From assembly GCA_028688225.1 (NCBI GenBank), contig JAQTYQ010000019.1, forward strand, positions 1 to 64,000: a DNA stretch of 64,000 nucleotides, read 5' to 3'. The DNA comes from Opitutaceae bacterium (lineage in GTDB: Bacteria > Verrucomicrobiota > Verrucomicrobiia > Opitutales > Opitutaceae). Position numbers and translations under genes: made by a program. How positions within the stretch are numbered: position 1 is the stretch's first letter; every line of letters begins with the position of its first letter. This document shows positions 29,741-38,215 of the stretch, piece after piece. Under the pieces are notes generated by a model. The model was not told where the DNA came from. It searched no databases and saw nothing but the letters and a program-made list of their open reading frames with translations.

Positions 29741-31402
29741 ATGTTCGACGGCCATGATCAGGCCATCGCCGTGCTTTTGCGTGAAGCCGGCCTCTTGACT
29801 CCGGAGGCACTCGCCGCCTTGGGCGAGGAATGTCGTCTCACCGGCTGGTCCCTTGCCGGAACGGCGGTCAAGCGCGGGCATGTGAGCGGGCCGGAACTGC
29901 TCCGCCGCGTGGCCGGACATCTCGGTCTGGACTACGTCGAGAATCCGCCGGCGACGGTCTCCGTCGGAGTGGCGGCGCTGGTGCCTGCCGACCTTGCGCG
30001 GCGGTGCGGCGTGGTGCCGTGGCGTGCCGACGGCCGGTTGCTGGAGGTGCTGGCCGTGGATCCCTTCAAAAGGGAGACGGCGGGGGAGCTTGCCTTCACG
30101 CTGGGCCGCGACGTCCGGCTGGTCGTCGCCGATCCTGTCCGGGTCGGGCTGCTGCTCCGGCTGCATTATGGCGATCCGGAGGCCGCGGTGACGGCGGAAA
30201 ACCCAGCCGGCGGTTTTGCCGAGGCCGAGCTTGCGCGGATGGCCGGACAGGTCCCGGTGGTACGCTTCGTCAACCGCGTGCTCGGCCAGGCTGTTCGTGA
30301 CCACGCGAGCGACATCCATTTCGAGCCGTTCGAAGACGAATTCCGGGTGCGCTGCCGCGTGGACGGCACGCTCCGTGACGTGGAACCGCCGCCGGCGTCC
30401 CTGGCCCGGCCGGTCATCTCGCGTCTGAAGGTGCTGGCCGGGCTCAACATCGCCGAGTGCCGCGTGCCGCAGGACGGACGCCTCCGGTTTGCCGTGGATG
30501 GACGGACCGTCGATCTGCGCATTTCCACGCTGCCCACGCAATCGGGTGAAAGCGTGGTGTTGCGCGTGCTCGATCATTCGGCGGCGCCGCTGGAGCTGGC
30601 GCAGCTGGGCTTGTCGGGCTCGGTCGCGGATGGCCTCCGGGAAGTCATCCGCCAGCCCAACGGCATCATCCTGGTCACCGGTCCCACGGGTTCGGGCAAG
30701 ACGACCACGCTCTACAGCTGCCTGCGGATCATCAACCGTCCGGAGCGGAAGATCCTCACGGCCGAGGATCCGGTGGAGTATGAAATCGAGGGGGTCATGC
30801 AGCTGCCGGTGAATCCCCTGATCGGACTCACCTTTGCCACCGCCCTGCGTTCCTTCCTGCGGCAGGATCCGGACGTGCTGATGGTCGGTGAAATCCGGGA
30901 TCTCGAGACGGCCCGGATTGCGATCCAGGCGGCGCTCACCGGCCATCTCGTGCTGAGCACGCTGCACACCAACGACGCGGCCGGGGCCGTCACCCGGCTC
31001 ATCGACATGGGCGTGGAGCCCTATCTGATCGGCGCAACCCTGGAGGCGGTGCTGGCCCAGCGTCTCGTCCGGTGCATCTGTCCCGATTGCCGCGAGCCCG
31101 ATGCTCCGCCCGCAGCGCTGCTCGCCGACGCCGGACTGGTCCCCGGGCAGATGGACGGAGCGTGCTACCAGCGTGGACGCGGCTGCGCAAACTGCAGGCA
31201 GACGGGCTACCGGGGTCGCACCGGTCTTTTCGAATGGTTGCGCATGGACGAGCCGCTGCGCGAACTTGTGCAGCAACGCGCTCCCGCTGCCGCGATCAAG
31301 GCACGGGCAGTCGAACGCGGGATGCAGACCCTGCGTACCGCCGGATGGCGTGCCGTTTCCGCGGGTCAGACGACCCTGGAGGAACTGGCGCGCTGCACCT
31401 AG
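29741..31402 (+). CDS. pilB: GspE/PilB-family ATPase (second copy), probable pilus extension motor
   Basis: 553 residues with the same layout as the copy at 26807: MshEN-like N-terminus (LLREAGLLTPEALAALGEEC, VKRGHVSGPELLRRVAGHLGLDYVE), Walker A GPTGSGKTTTLYS near 314, EDPVEYEIEG, VLMVGEIRDLETARIAIQAALTGH, and a Cys-x-x-Cys pair followed by CANCRQTGYRGRTGLFEW near the C-terminus. It precedes pilC, which argues that this copy is the extension motor, though that is inference. The 140-base gap to pilC is filled by tandem short repeats. Confidence 0.9.
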   Translation: MFDGHDQAIAVLLREAGLLTPEALAALGEECRLTGWSLAGTAVKRGHVSGPELLRRVAGHLGLDYVENPPATVSVGVAALVPADLARRCGVVPWRADGRLLEVLAVDPFKRETAGELAFTLGRDVRLVVADPVRVGLLLRLHYGDPEAAVTAENPAGGFAEAELARMAGQVPVVRFVNRVLGQAVRDHASDIHFEPFEDEFRVRCRVDGTLRDVEPPPASLARPVISRLKVLAGLNIAECRVPQDGRLRFAVDGRTVDLRISTLPTQSGESVVLRVLDHSAAPLELAQLGLSGSVADGLREVIRQPNGIILVTGPTGSGKTTTLYSCLRIINRPERKILTAEDPVEYEIEGVMQLPVNPLIGLTFATALRSFLRQDPDVLMVGEIRDLETARIAIQAALTGHLVLSTLHTNDAAGAVTRLIDMGVEPYLIGATLEAVLAQRLVRCICPDCREPDAPPAALLADAGLVPGQMDGACYQRGRGCANCRQTGYRGRTGLFEWLRMDEPLRELVQQRAPAAAIKARAVERGMQTLRTAGWRAVSAGQTTLEELARCT

Positions 31403-31408
31403 CCGAAG

Positions 31409-31543
31409 GGCAGAATTCAGAAGACAGATGTCAGATATCCTGAACACACCGCAAGCCCTTTGCCCCTGCTCCCTTATCCCTACTCCCGCGCCTTATTTTC
31501 ACCCTCACCCTCACTTTCACCTTCACTTTCACTCCTTTTCCCC
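31409..31543. repeat. three consecutive short tandem repeat tracts before pilC
   Basis: Tract 1 (about 31411-31437) has a 7-base period of the type (N)CAGANN. Tract 2 (about 31456-31490) has a 7-base period of the type CCCTNNT. Tract 3 (about 31496-31536) has a 6-base period CYYTCA repeated six times. The third tract ends a few bases before the pilC ATG, leaving no Shine-Dalgarno. Confidence 0.75.
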
Positions 31544-32809
31544 ATGCCCAGATACACGTATGCCGCCATCGATGCCTCCACCGGCCGGGAACGGACGGGG
31601 GAGTTGGACCGCCGGGACATTGCCACTGCCATCGCCGATCTGAAGGAGCGGGGCTTGTTTCCAATGTCATTAATTCCAGTGGAGGAGAAGACCGTTGATG
31701 AACCGGAAATGGCACCGGCGAAACCGGCACGTCGTTCCAGCGGCACCTTCTTCCGGCGTTTCCGCGGGCCGCCCGGGGCCAAGGTGCTGGCGATCTTTAC
31801 TCGTCAACTGGCGGCGTTGGCTGGTGCCGGAGTGCCCCTGGTGCGCAGCCTCGATCTGCTCGCCCGGCAGGAATGCAATCCGGTCTGGCGCGAGATCATC
31901 ATCAATCTGGCGGATGCCATTCGCGCCGGCGGCACGTTTTCTGCCGGCTTGAAGCGGCATCCGGAGATCTTCGATCGTCTGTACATCGGCATGATCGAGG
32001 CAGGTGAGGCCGGGGGCGGCACCGAACTCGTGCTGGAGCGACTGGCGCGCCACTTGGAGAAAACCGGACGCACCCGGGCGCGCGTGAAGTCCGCCATGAC
32101 TTATCCCATCGTCATCATGGCCGTGGCGGTCGCCATCGTGGCGGGACTGATGGTGTTCGTTGTGCCGAGGTTCGAGCAGATCTTCGCCGGCGTGCTCCGG
32201 GGCGCGCCGCTGCCGGCGCTCACCCAGGTGGTGCTGCGCGCCAGCCGGCTGGTGCAGGAACACTGGCTGGTCGTGTTGGGCGCCGTGGTCCTCGTGTTCG
32301 CCGGAGGCCGGTGGCTGCGGCGCACCCGCGCCGGTGCCCGGGTTTGCGATCGGTTGTTGCTGCGGCTGCCGGTGCTCGGAGGTCTGTTGCTCAAGTCGGC
32401 GATCGCGCGTTTCAGCCGGACCCTCGGCACGATGCTGGCCGGCGGCGTGCCCATCCTGCAGGCGCTGCAACTGACGCGCGAGGCCAGCGGCAACTGCGTG
32501 GTGGCCGCGGGCATCGACTGCGTGCACCGCCGGGTGCGGGAGGGCGAGGGTCTGGCGCGGCCGCTGGCGGCGACCGGCATTTTCCCGTCCGTGGTGACGG
32601 GCATGGTGGAAGTGGGCGAGGAGACCGGAACGCTGCCGGCCATGCTCGCCCGCATCGCCGACATTTATGAGGAGGAGGTGGACAACGCCGTGACGGGCCT
32701 GACCAGCCTGATCGAACCGGTGATGATTGTCCTCATGGCGGCCGTGGTCGGCACGATCGTGATCGCGCTCTTCCTGCCAATCATCCGGATCATCCAGCTG
32801 CTGACGTGA
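31544..32809 (+). CDS. pilC: type IV pilus inner-membrane platform protein PilC (GspF family)
   Basis: 421 residues starting at the ATG 31544 (MPRYTYAAIDASTGRERTGE, the usual PilC start); the frame stays open upstream but that part is repeat-encoded. Two T2SSF domains are visible (FTRQLAALAGAGVPLVRSLDLLARQ and FSRTLGTMLAGGVPILQALQLT), with membrane segments after the first domain, mid-protein and at the C-terminus (VMIVLMAAVVGTIVIALFLPII). It couples the ATPase motors to pilin polymerisation. Its leader contains only pyrimidine-rich repeats. Confidence 0.94.
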   Translation: MPRYTYAAIDASTGRERTGELDRRDIATAIADLKERGLFPMSLIPVEEKTVDEPEMAPAKPARRSSGTFFRRFRGPPGAKVLAIFTRQLAALAGAGVPLVRSLDLLARQECNPVWREIIINLADAIRAGGTFSAGLKRHPEIFDRLYIGMIEAGEAGGGTELVLERLARHLEKTGRTRARVKSAMTYPIVIMAVAVAIVAGLMVFVVPRFEQIFAGVLRGAPLPALTQVVLRASRLVQEHWLVVLGAVVLVFAGGRWLRRTRAGARVCDRLLLRLPVLGGLLLKSAIARFSRTLGTMLAGGVPILQALQLTREASGNCVVAAGIDCVHRRVREGEGLARPLAATGIFPSVVTGMVEVGEETGTLPAMLARIADIYEEEVDNAVTGLTSLIEPVMIVLMAAVVGTIVIALFLPIIRIIQLLT

Positions 32810-32902
32810 GGAGATTTGCCTCATCCTTTATTCTCTTGCCCCGCCGAGTGCAGTCGTTCCGACCGTGGATCACCCGTGGCGCATATCCGGGGCAACTCTA
32901 GG

Positions 32903-32932
32903 CCGGAGAAATCTCCGGAGGCCGTCCTCCGG
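32903..32932. terminator. paired hairpins between convergent genes
   Basis: CCGGAG-AAAT-CTCCGG at 32903-32918 and CCGGAGG-CCGT-CCTCCGG at 32915-32932 form overlapping alternative stems between pilC and the convergent gene ending at 32935. There is no U tract, so Rho-independent function is uncertain. Confidence 0.4.
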
Positions 32933-32934
32933 CC

Positions 32935-33465
32935 TCAGGCTTTCGCCTTAACGCGCTTGAGGAAGAACCGGTTCTGGCCAACGGGCTTGCCGTCGGTGAG
33001 CACTTCCCATTCGGCCTCGCTCGTGTCGGCGTCGATGAAACGGATGCGGCCGGCGTGCATGTAGGTTCCTTTTCCAGGGATGAGATTGGTGCCGCCGGCG
33101 AGAGTAAAGATGAACTCGGTGGCGGTGGAAGCCGGGTCGAGCACCATGCGCGGCTGGTTTTTCATCGCGCAGTAATGGGTGAGGAGCAGGCGGTCGCTAT
33201 CGAGATGGTAGACGGTCATCATTTCGTGCGGGTCGCCGGGGAAAAGATGTTCGACCACGGCGCTACCGCCCGCGGTGAGCCGGTAGGTGACGCACACAGC
33301 CGGACCGGTGTCGCGCTCGGTGACCGTCCCGGTCCAGTCGCCGGCGAGCGCCTGCAGTCTGGCGAGGCAATCGGCGGCCGGAGGCGCGGCGCACGCCACG
33401 GCGGGCAGGAGGCAGATCAGGGCGAAGGCGGATAGTCGCCGGAGGATGGGGATGGATGGATTCAT
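32935..33465 (-). CDS. secreted hypothetical protein
   Basis: 176 residues from ATG 33463-33465 with GAGGAA upstream. A signal peptide is evident: basic start, then SAFALICLLPAVACAAPPA with cleavage around residue 26. The mature part (LQALAGDWTGTVTERDTGPAVCVTYRLTAGGSAVVEHLFPG, then MTVYHLDSDRLLLTHYCAMKNQPRM) looks like a lipocalin/DUF1579-type beta barrel found in many secreted proteins of unknown function. It is not obviously linked to its neighbours. A longer in-frame start exists upstream but lies in relic DNA. Confidence 0.72.
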   Translation of the reverse strand: MNPSIPILRRLSAFALICLLPAVACAAPPAADCLARLQALAGDWTGTVTERDTGPAVCVTYRLTAGGSAVVEHLFPGDPHEMMTVYHLDSDRLLLTHYCAMKNQPRMVLDPASTATEFIFTLAGGTNLIPGKGTYMHAGRIRFIDADTSEAEWEVLTDGKPVGQNRFFLKRVKAKA

Positions 33466-33826
33466 GAGATGGAAGTTCCTCGAAACAGTCTCAAAATGCG
33501 GCGATTGCCGGTTTCCGCAAACATGCGGTGGAATTTTTGGGCTGAAGCCGAGTCTTGGGCCGCCCCGGCGGCTGATTTTGCCGGTTCCGTCGTTGCCAAC
33601 CCCCACAAGTTTGGCCGCGATCAAAGGCCTGGCAGCCGCTCCGAAAATTCGTCGCCGTCACTGGCCTGCACGACCGGGGACCGGCGGCCCACGTTGTCAT
33701 CGGTGTAGTCGGCGGCGCCGAACTGGTCATATCAATTTCCGCGGCCTGACCCTTTCCGGATCGCCCTCGGCGACTGCGATGAGCCCTGGCTGTCATCTTC
33801 ACTCATGGCTTATCTAGGCGCCATTC
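33466..33826. other. gene-free relic region with a duplicated yhaM tail
   Basis: No intact gene. It contains a 45-base near copy (33625-33669) of the 3' region of the YhaM-like gene and abuts the truncated transposase. Open frames here are short and show no recognisable domain beyond the copied DGDEFSERLPGL. Confidence 0.55.
33625..33669 (-). repeat. duplicated fragment of the YhaM-like gene 3' end
   Basis: 45 bases identical, except one position, to 35970-36014 inside the YhaM-like gene. In the minus-strand frame it encodes DGDEFSERLPGL, then a stop replaces the final 11 residues of the intact gene. Both copies have the same orientation, about 2.3 kb apart. Confidence 0.85.
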
Positions 33827-33843
33827 CAACCTGACCCCATCCG
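33827..33843. repeat. 17-base inverted repeat, left copy
   Basis: CAACCTGACCCCATCCG, the exact reverse complement of 35894-35910. The two copies bracket 2.08 kb containing the transposase relic and a secreted protein gene. GGGGTCAGGTT-type motifs are common in repeats mobilised by Y1 transposases. Confidence 0.8.
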
Positions 33844-34165
33844 GTTCTCCCCCACGTGCGGTGCAGTCGCCGTTCCGCCAAAATCAACGTCTCGACCGCT
33901 TCCTCGGTGCGCTGCGGAAACCGGTGTGGCCGATGGCTGCGCGGTTGCAAACCCTTCAGGCCCGCGCCAACATAACGCTCCAGATGTTTGTAGCCGGTTT
34001 TGCGGCTGATGCCGAACTGTTCACACAAATCCGTGATCGTGAATCGGTCGGTCTGCGCCAAAGTGACGAAGCGATGTTTCTCTTCCATCGGGGTTACTTG
34101 GCTCCAGGGCATAGCCCCAAAGTGTAACCCATGTCCCCGGACAATCTGTTACCTATGTCCCCGGA
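33827..34165 (-). pseudogene. truncated IS481-type transposase with its terminal repeat
   Basis: From ATG 34110-34112 the minus strand encodes an IS481-family N-terminus: VTPMEEKHRFVTLAQTDRFT, then a helix-turn-helix ITDLCEQFGISRKTGYKHLERY and LQPRSHRPHRFPQRTEEAVE. It breaks after about 90 residues where a GGGGTCAGGTTG motif begins, so the catalytic DDE part is missing. Upstream, TGTCCGGGGACATGGGTTAC (ending at 34143) and a near copy ending at 34165 look like the element's terminal inverted repeat in tandem. The element cannot transpose by itself. Confidence 0.8.
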
Positions 34166-34244
34166 TCGTACCGTGACACGCTGGCCTTCACCGTGCTATT
34201 GATGACTCGCGAGGTAGTGCACCACGCCGTTAAGCGATTTCTTA

Positions 34245-35816
34245 TCACTTGTTGGATGCCGGCTGACCTCTGACATACTGAGCCAACGCGTAAAGAGCCC
34301 GATCGGCCGAGGCATTGGCATTGTACCAGTTCGCGACCACTCCGGCATCGTCCGTATATGCGGATTCGCCGGTCCGGTAGTCGCGGCCAAAAGTCGAGAA
34401 CTGGCCGTTCAACGGACCGTCCACCCACTGCGCGGCGCAGATCGCGTTGGCGGCAGCCATGGCTTTATCCAGGTACTCCTTCTTCCCGCTGGCCTTGTGC
34501 AGTTCGATCAACGCCAGGATCCAGTTGGCCGTGTGACCCTCCATCGGGTACCAGCACACGAACTGCTCAAAGACCAACGGCCCTTTTGCGCGCACGGGTG
34601 AGGCTTCGTCGTCCGGGCCGAACATGACGAACTGGTCCTCGACCCAGCGGTTCAGGCGCATTGCCGTGGGCAGGTAGGACGGGTCCTCCTCCTGGTGTCG
34701 GCAGAGATAGTGGATCAGCGGCATGACGGCCATCTGAGAAAGGTTGGCGTAGAAACGCTGCTCGCCGACATCTTCGTAAGCCGCCTTCCAGTTGTGGGTC
34801 GTGCAGACATAGGCTAACAACCACTCCAAGGCGCGTTGCGCGGCCATGGACATCCGGACATCGCGACCGAACCGGTCGAGCTTCTCGACCAGTTCCACGA
34901 ATTCCATCGCGCCGCAGTTGTACTGCTCCACCACGGCACCAGTCTTGGGATTCACCCGGTAAGGGAAGCTGCCGTCGCCGTTCTGGAACTTAGCCGTAAC
35001 CTCGGCGATGTGGCGCGCATAGGCGAGGTACGGTTCATGGCGGGTCGCTTCATAGAGATCCACGAAACTGCTCGCTAGCCACGCCGCGCGCAACAAGTTG
35101 ACCGAGCTGTCCTCGTTCCCGCCCTCGAGCTTGCCCAGGGTAACGGTGGAGCAAGGGAAAAGTGGAAGCGCTCCGCTGTTCAACTGGCGGTGTTCCAGCA
35201 CCCAGTCTGCGCCGGCCCGGGCCAGCCGCAGCGCCTCGGTCTTCTGCGGGCCATCGTTGGCGATATGCGCCAGGAAAGCCCAGGCGAGATTATTGATTGT
35301 GATGCAAGGATAGCTGAGGTTGTAGCCGGGATACGCCGACCAGATCCACACCGGAACGTCCGTCTCGCGGTAGGGCGCGGGCGCATGATCGGCCGCATGG
35401 ATCAGATACGCAATGTTGCGGTCGGCGGCGGCGGCCCAGTTGGCCGGTGGTTCCGTGAATCCCTTGAAGTCCGGCGCCTTGACGCGGGGCGAAGACTCCG
35501 ACCGCAAGACGCCACCCTCGCCGGACAGACAGTCCAACGTGAGTGAAAACCAGCCGGTCTTCACCTCAGGCCAAATGCAGGCCAAATCGAGAATGGGTGT
35601 CTTGGAAGAGGCGGACCAACTTCTATCTTCCTGGCGGACCACGGCGCGGTATTGAGACGCGCCGGGGAGCGGCAAGACCCGAAAAACGGGAGGATCAATG
35701 AACTGCTTGCTGGCGACGTTCCAACTCGTAATGCAACTCGTGGGCGAATCCGCCGCCCCGCCCTGCAGCGCCGCCCCCACCGTTCCGGCCGCCACCAACC
35801 TCATCATCTGTTTCAT
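34245..35816 (-). CDS. secreted alpha-toroid (six-hairpin) protein of unknown function
   Basis: 523 residues from ATG 35814-35816 with AGGAG 9 bases upstream; an upstream in-frame extension crosses the inverted repeat and is unlikely to be translated. A signal peptide is followed by a beta-rich stretch (about 40-130) and a long helical part with recurring hairpins (LAWAFLAHIANDG, LLRAAWLASSFVDLYEAT, AQRALEWLLAYV, NWILALIELHKASGKKEYLDKAMAAANAI). This pattern fits (alpha/alpha)6 toroid proteins such as glycoside hydrolases of unsaturated glucuronyl type or epimerases. No catalytic residues can be assigned with confidence. It lies inside the 17-base inverted repeat bracket, suggesting it came with a mobile segment. 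Confidence 0.72.
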   Translation of the reverse strand: MKQMMRLVAAGTVGAALQGGAADSPTSCITSWNVASKQFIDPPVFRVLPLPGASQYRAVVRQEDRSWSASSKTPILDLACIWPEVKTGWFSLTLDCLSGEGGVLRSESSPRVKAPDFKGFTEPPANWAAAADRNIAYLIHAADHAPAPYRETDVPVWIWSAYPGYNLSYPCITINNLAWAFLAHIANDGPQKTEALRLARAGADWVLEHRQLNSGALPLFPCSTVTLGKLEGGNEDSSVNLLRAAWLASSFVDLYEATRHEPYLAYARHIAEVTAKFQNGDGSFPYRVNPKTGAVVEQYNCGAMEFVELVEKLDRFGRDVRMSMAAQRALEWLLAYVCTTHNWKAAYEDVGEQRFYANLSQMAVMPLIHYLCRHQEEDPSYLPTAMRLNRWVEDQFVMFGPDDEASPVRAKGPLVFEQFVCWYPMEGHTANWILALIELHKASGKKEYLDKAMAAANAICAAQWVDGPLNGQFSTFGRDYRTGESAYTDDAGVVANWYNANASADRALYALAQYVRGQPASNK

Positions 35817-35893
35817 CACAGTCTTTCTCCTGGGTGGTCGTTCAGAGTAAACAAAAGACGTCATGTCTTGAGGGCCTGTTGCCCAAAGTGGGT

Positions 35894-35910
35894 CGGATGG
35901 GGTCAGGTTG
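35894..35910. repeat. 17-base inverted repeat, right copy
   Basis: CGGATGGGGTCAGGTTG, exact reverse complement of 33827-33843. It lies in the leader of the secreted toroid protein gene, close to the end of the YhaM-like gene. Confidence 0.8.
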
Positions 35911-35932
35911 CGGTTATTGACTAGCGCTGACT

Positions 35933-36922
35933 TCACGAAGCCGGTTTCTTCGTCAGCAGCTGGGCGTTGAGGCCTGGCAGCCGCTCCGAAAATTCGTCGC
36001 CGTCACCGGCCTGCCGGAGCGCCCGCTGCACCATGCCCATCTTGGCATCGAGGTTGTCGATGAGGGAGACGAACACGGCCTCGGGCGTGGCCGCATACAC
36101 GGCGGCGCCCCATTCCGGTTCCCCCTGATGGCTGAGGATGATGTGTTCGAGGCGTTCGAGGCGGTCGGAATCGAGCTTCGCCTTCAGGCCCGCCTTGCGC
36201 ACCAACTGGTAGCCGAGGACGACGTGACCCTGCAGCAGGCCCTTGCGGCTGCGTTGGGTGACGAGCGTGCCTTCATATTCGATCGTCTTGCCGGCGTCGT
36301 GCAGCAGCACGCCGGCCAGGGCGAGGTCAGCGTCCACCTCGGGATAAAGCGGCAGCAGCACCCGGCAGGCGCGGGCCATATGCACGGTGTGCTCCAGGAG
36401 ACCATGCCGGTAGGCGTGGTGCATGGCCACCGCCGCCGGGGCGGTCCGGAGCGATTCGCCGAGGTCGTCGCAGACCGCCTGCACCGTTGCGCGCAGTTCG
36501 GTGTGGTTGATCGCCGCAATGAAGCCCTGAAACTCCTCCCACAGGCGGGCCGGATCCTCCGGCGTGGTCTCGATGAGATTCTCGAGCAGGCCGGGGGCGG
36601 CAAGCTGGGCGCCGGTGATCTGCTCGGCCCGGCTGATCCGCGGGGAAAAACGCTCCTGATAGTAGTCGGTCTTGCCCTCGACGCGCACCACGGCGCTTTC
36701 GGGCAGGCTCTTGAAGAACTCGAACTGGGGCGTGTCGCCAAAACAGGTGAAGGTGAACGCGCCGGTCTTGTCGCCGAGTTCGACCGAAAGATAGAGACTG
36801 TCGTTCTTGGCCGTGCGGACCGTGACCTTGCGGACCAGCAGCACGCCGGCAAACGGGCGCGCGGCGGACGGATCGAGCGCCTTCAGTTCGCGGACGGTCA
36901 GCAATGGGGCGGGGTCAGCCAT
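35933..36922 (-). CDS. YhaM-like 3'-5' exoribonuclease (OB fold + HD domain)
   Basis: 329 residues. An N-terminal OB-fold part (FAGVLLVRKVTVRTAKNDSLYLSVELGDKTG, then VVRVEGKTDYYQERFSPRI) is followed by an HD domain: HHAYRHGLLEHTVHMARAC, LAGVLLHDAGKTIEYEG and HIILSHQGEPEWGAA. This order matches the YhaM/CbfA family of 3'-5' nucleases from other bacteria. It overlaps the isochorismatase-like gene by 8 bases at its start and is probably co-transcribed with it and with the phosphoesterase gene. Part of its 3' end is duplicated at 33625-33669. Confidence 0.86.
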   Translation of the reverse strand: MADPAPLLTVRELKALDPSAARPFAGVLLVRKVTVRTAKNDSLYLSVELGDKTGAFTFTCFGDTPQFEFFKSLPESAVVRVEGKTDYYQERFSPRISRAEQITGAQLAAPGLLENLIETTPEDPARLWEEFQGFIAAINHTELRATVQAVCDDLGESLRTAPAAVAMHHAYRHGLLEHTVHMARACRVLLPLYPEVDADLALAGVLLHDAGKTIEYEGTLVTQRSRKGLLQGHVVLGYQLVRKAGLKAKLDSDRLERLEHIILSHQGEPEWGAAVYAATPEAVFVSLIDNLDAKMGMVQRALRQAGDGDEFSERLPGLNAQLLTKKPAS

Positions 36923-37481
36923 ATTTTTTCACGAGCTGGGTGAAGGAACGGAAGGACGGATGGCGGGCAGAGTGCAGGAGGGCGTAAAACACCGTTTCGG
37001 CCGGGAGCAGATTGACGCCGAGCGCGGCCAGGTGTTGCAGGGCCGTGGCGGCATCAGCGGAGCGCCGGCCGCCCACACAATCGGTCAGCAGTGTCACCTG
37101 CAAGCCGGCAGCAAGGGCGCCGCGCGCCGTCTGGTAAACGCAGACGGGGGTTTCGATGCCGCAGAGCACGACGTGCTTGATGTCACGGCGGCGGAGCGCC
37201 GCCTGCACGGTCTCGTTGGCCAGGGCGGAAAATTCGTCCTTGGCGAGCACCTCGGATTTCCCGGCGAGGGCGAGCAGTTCGGGCGCGGCGGGGCCGAGCT
37301 TGGCCGGCGCCTGCTCGGTGAGCAGCAGGGGCAGGCCGAGCGCCAGGGCGGCCTCGAGCGCGAAGCAGCAGCGTTGCAGCACCACGGGCCCGTCGGGCAG
37401 CGCCTTGAGCAACACCGGCTGCAGGTCGATGAGCAGCAGCAGGGAAGTCCGGGGATCGGGAAGGGCGGGGAGGTTGCTCAT
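36915..37481 (-). CDS. isochorismatase-family cysteine hydrolase
   Basis: 188 residues. LLLLIDLQPVLLKAL carries the catalytic Asp, KDEFSAL the Lys region, and HVVLCGIETPVCVYQTARGALAAGLQVTLLTDCVGGR contains the nucleophile Cys in GIETPVCVYQT, as in YcaC/isochorismatase-like hydrolases. The ATG overlaps the stop of the phosphoesterase gene (ATGA), so translation is coupled. Substrate unknown. Confidence 0.87.
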   Translation of the reverse strand: MSNLPALPDPRTSLLLLIDLQPVLLKALPDGPVVLQRCCFALEAALALGLPLLLTEQAPAKLGPAAPELLALAGKSEVLAKDEFSALANETVQAALRRRDIKHVVLCGIETPVCVYQTARGALAAGLQVTLLTDCVGGRRSADAATALQHLAALGVNLLPAETVFYALLHSARHPSFRSFTQLVKKYG

Positions 37482-38140
37482 GGCGTGTAGTATTGCTTGC
37501 GCGCCTTTACTTGCACGAACCGTTTTTCGGGCAGGATGCAGGCGGTCAGATAGCCGCCCGCCACGCAGGCGGTGTCGATGCCGACCGACCACTTGAGGCG
37601 ATGGATCTCCTCGCGCGGCGTGTGCCCGTAGATGACAAAGGGCGGGCCGTTCCAGAGCTCGGCCCACGTCGGGCAGTCGGGGCAGTCGACCCGCCGGCGC
37701 GGCCGGCCGTCCCGGTCGATGACCTGCACCCGCGTGACCACCGTCGCCGGCTGCTTCTGCCACGGCTCTCCGGGGACGAAGCCGCCATGGACCAGGACCG
37801 TGTCCAGTTCCTCGATGTAGTGGGTGAGCATCATCGCCTCGAGATAAGTCCAGTCTTCCGGACGCAGCTGCCCGAACGTTTCGAGGTCGGTTTCCTTCAA
37901 AAAGTCCTTGTCGCCGGTGCGTCGGTAATTCAGCAGCCGGAGCTCGTGGTTCCCCAACAGGGAGCGGGCGCCGGCCGACCGGGCGAGATCGATGACCTTG
38001 GTGCTGTCGGGCCCGCGGTTGACGAGGTCGCCGAGCAGGATGAGCTGGTCATCCTTGGCCGGGGCAAGCCGGTCCAGCAGTTCGGCGAATTCAGCATGGC
38101 AGCCGTGGATGTCGCCGATGGCGATGAGACGTCCGTTCAT
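37478..38140 (-). CDS. calcineurin-like metallophosphoesterase (ApaH/PrpE-like)
   Basis: 220 residues. The five metal motifs are present: GDIHGC near the N-terminus, GDLVNRGPDS, LLGNHE, VLVHGG and YGHTPREEIH, ending with GIDTACVAGGYLTA, which is characteristic of bacterial Ser/Thr protein phosphatase or diadenosine tetraphosphatase-like proteins. It starts the operon phosphoesterase-isochorismatase-YhaM. Confidence 0.9.
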   Translation of the reverse strand: MNGRLIAIGDIHGCHAEFAELLDRLAPAKDDQLILLGDLVNRGPDSTKVIDLARSAGARSLLGNHELRLLNYRRTGDKDFLKETDLETFGQLRPEDWTYLEAMMLTHYIEELDTVLVHGGFVPGEPWQKQPATVVTRVQVIDRDGRPRRRVDCPDCPTWAELWNGPPFVIYGHTPREEIHRLKWSVGIDTACVAGGYLTACILPEKRFVQVKARKQYYTP

Positions 38141-38215
38141 TTAAATCAGGCCCGGGGTTCGCCTCGGACGTGAATTTGCTAGCGTCGGGCGTGCGACCAA
38201 GTAAACAAAAAACCC

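Noticed and set aside
29636..31447. 603-codon minus-strand frame opposite pilB
   Set aside because: Mirror of the pilB codon pattern, no start signal or domain.
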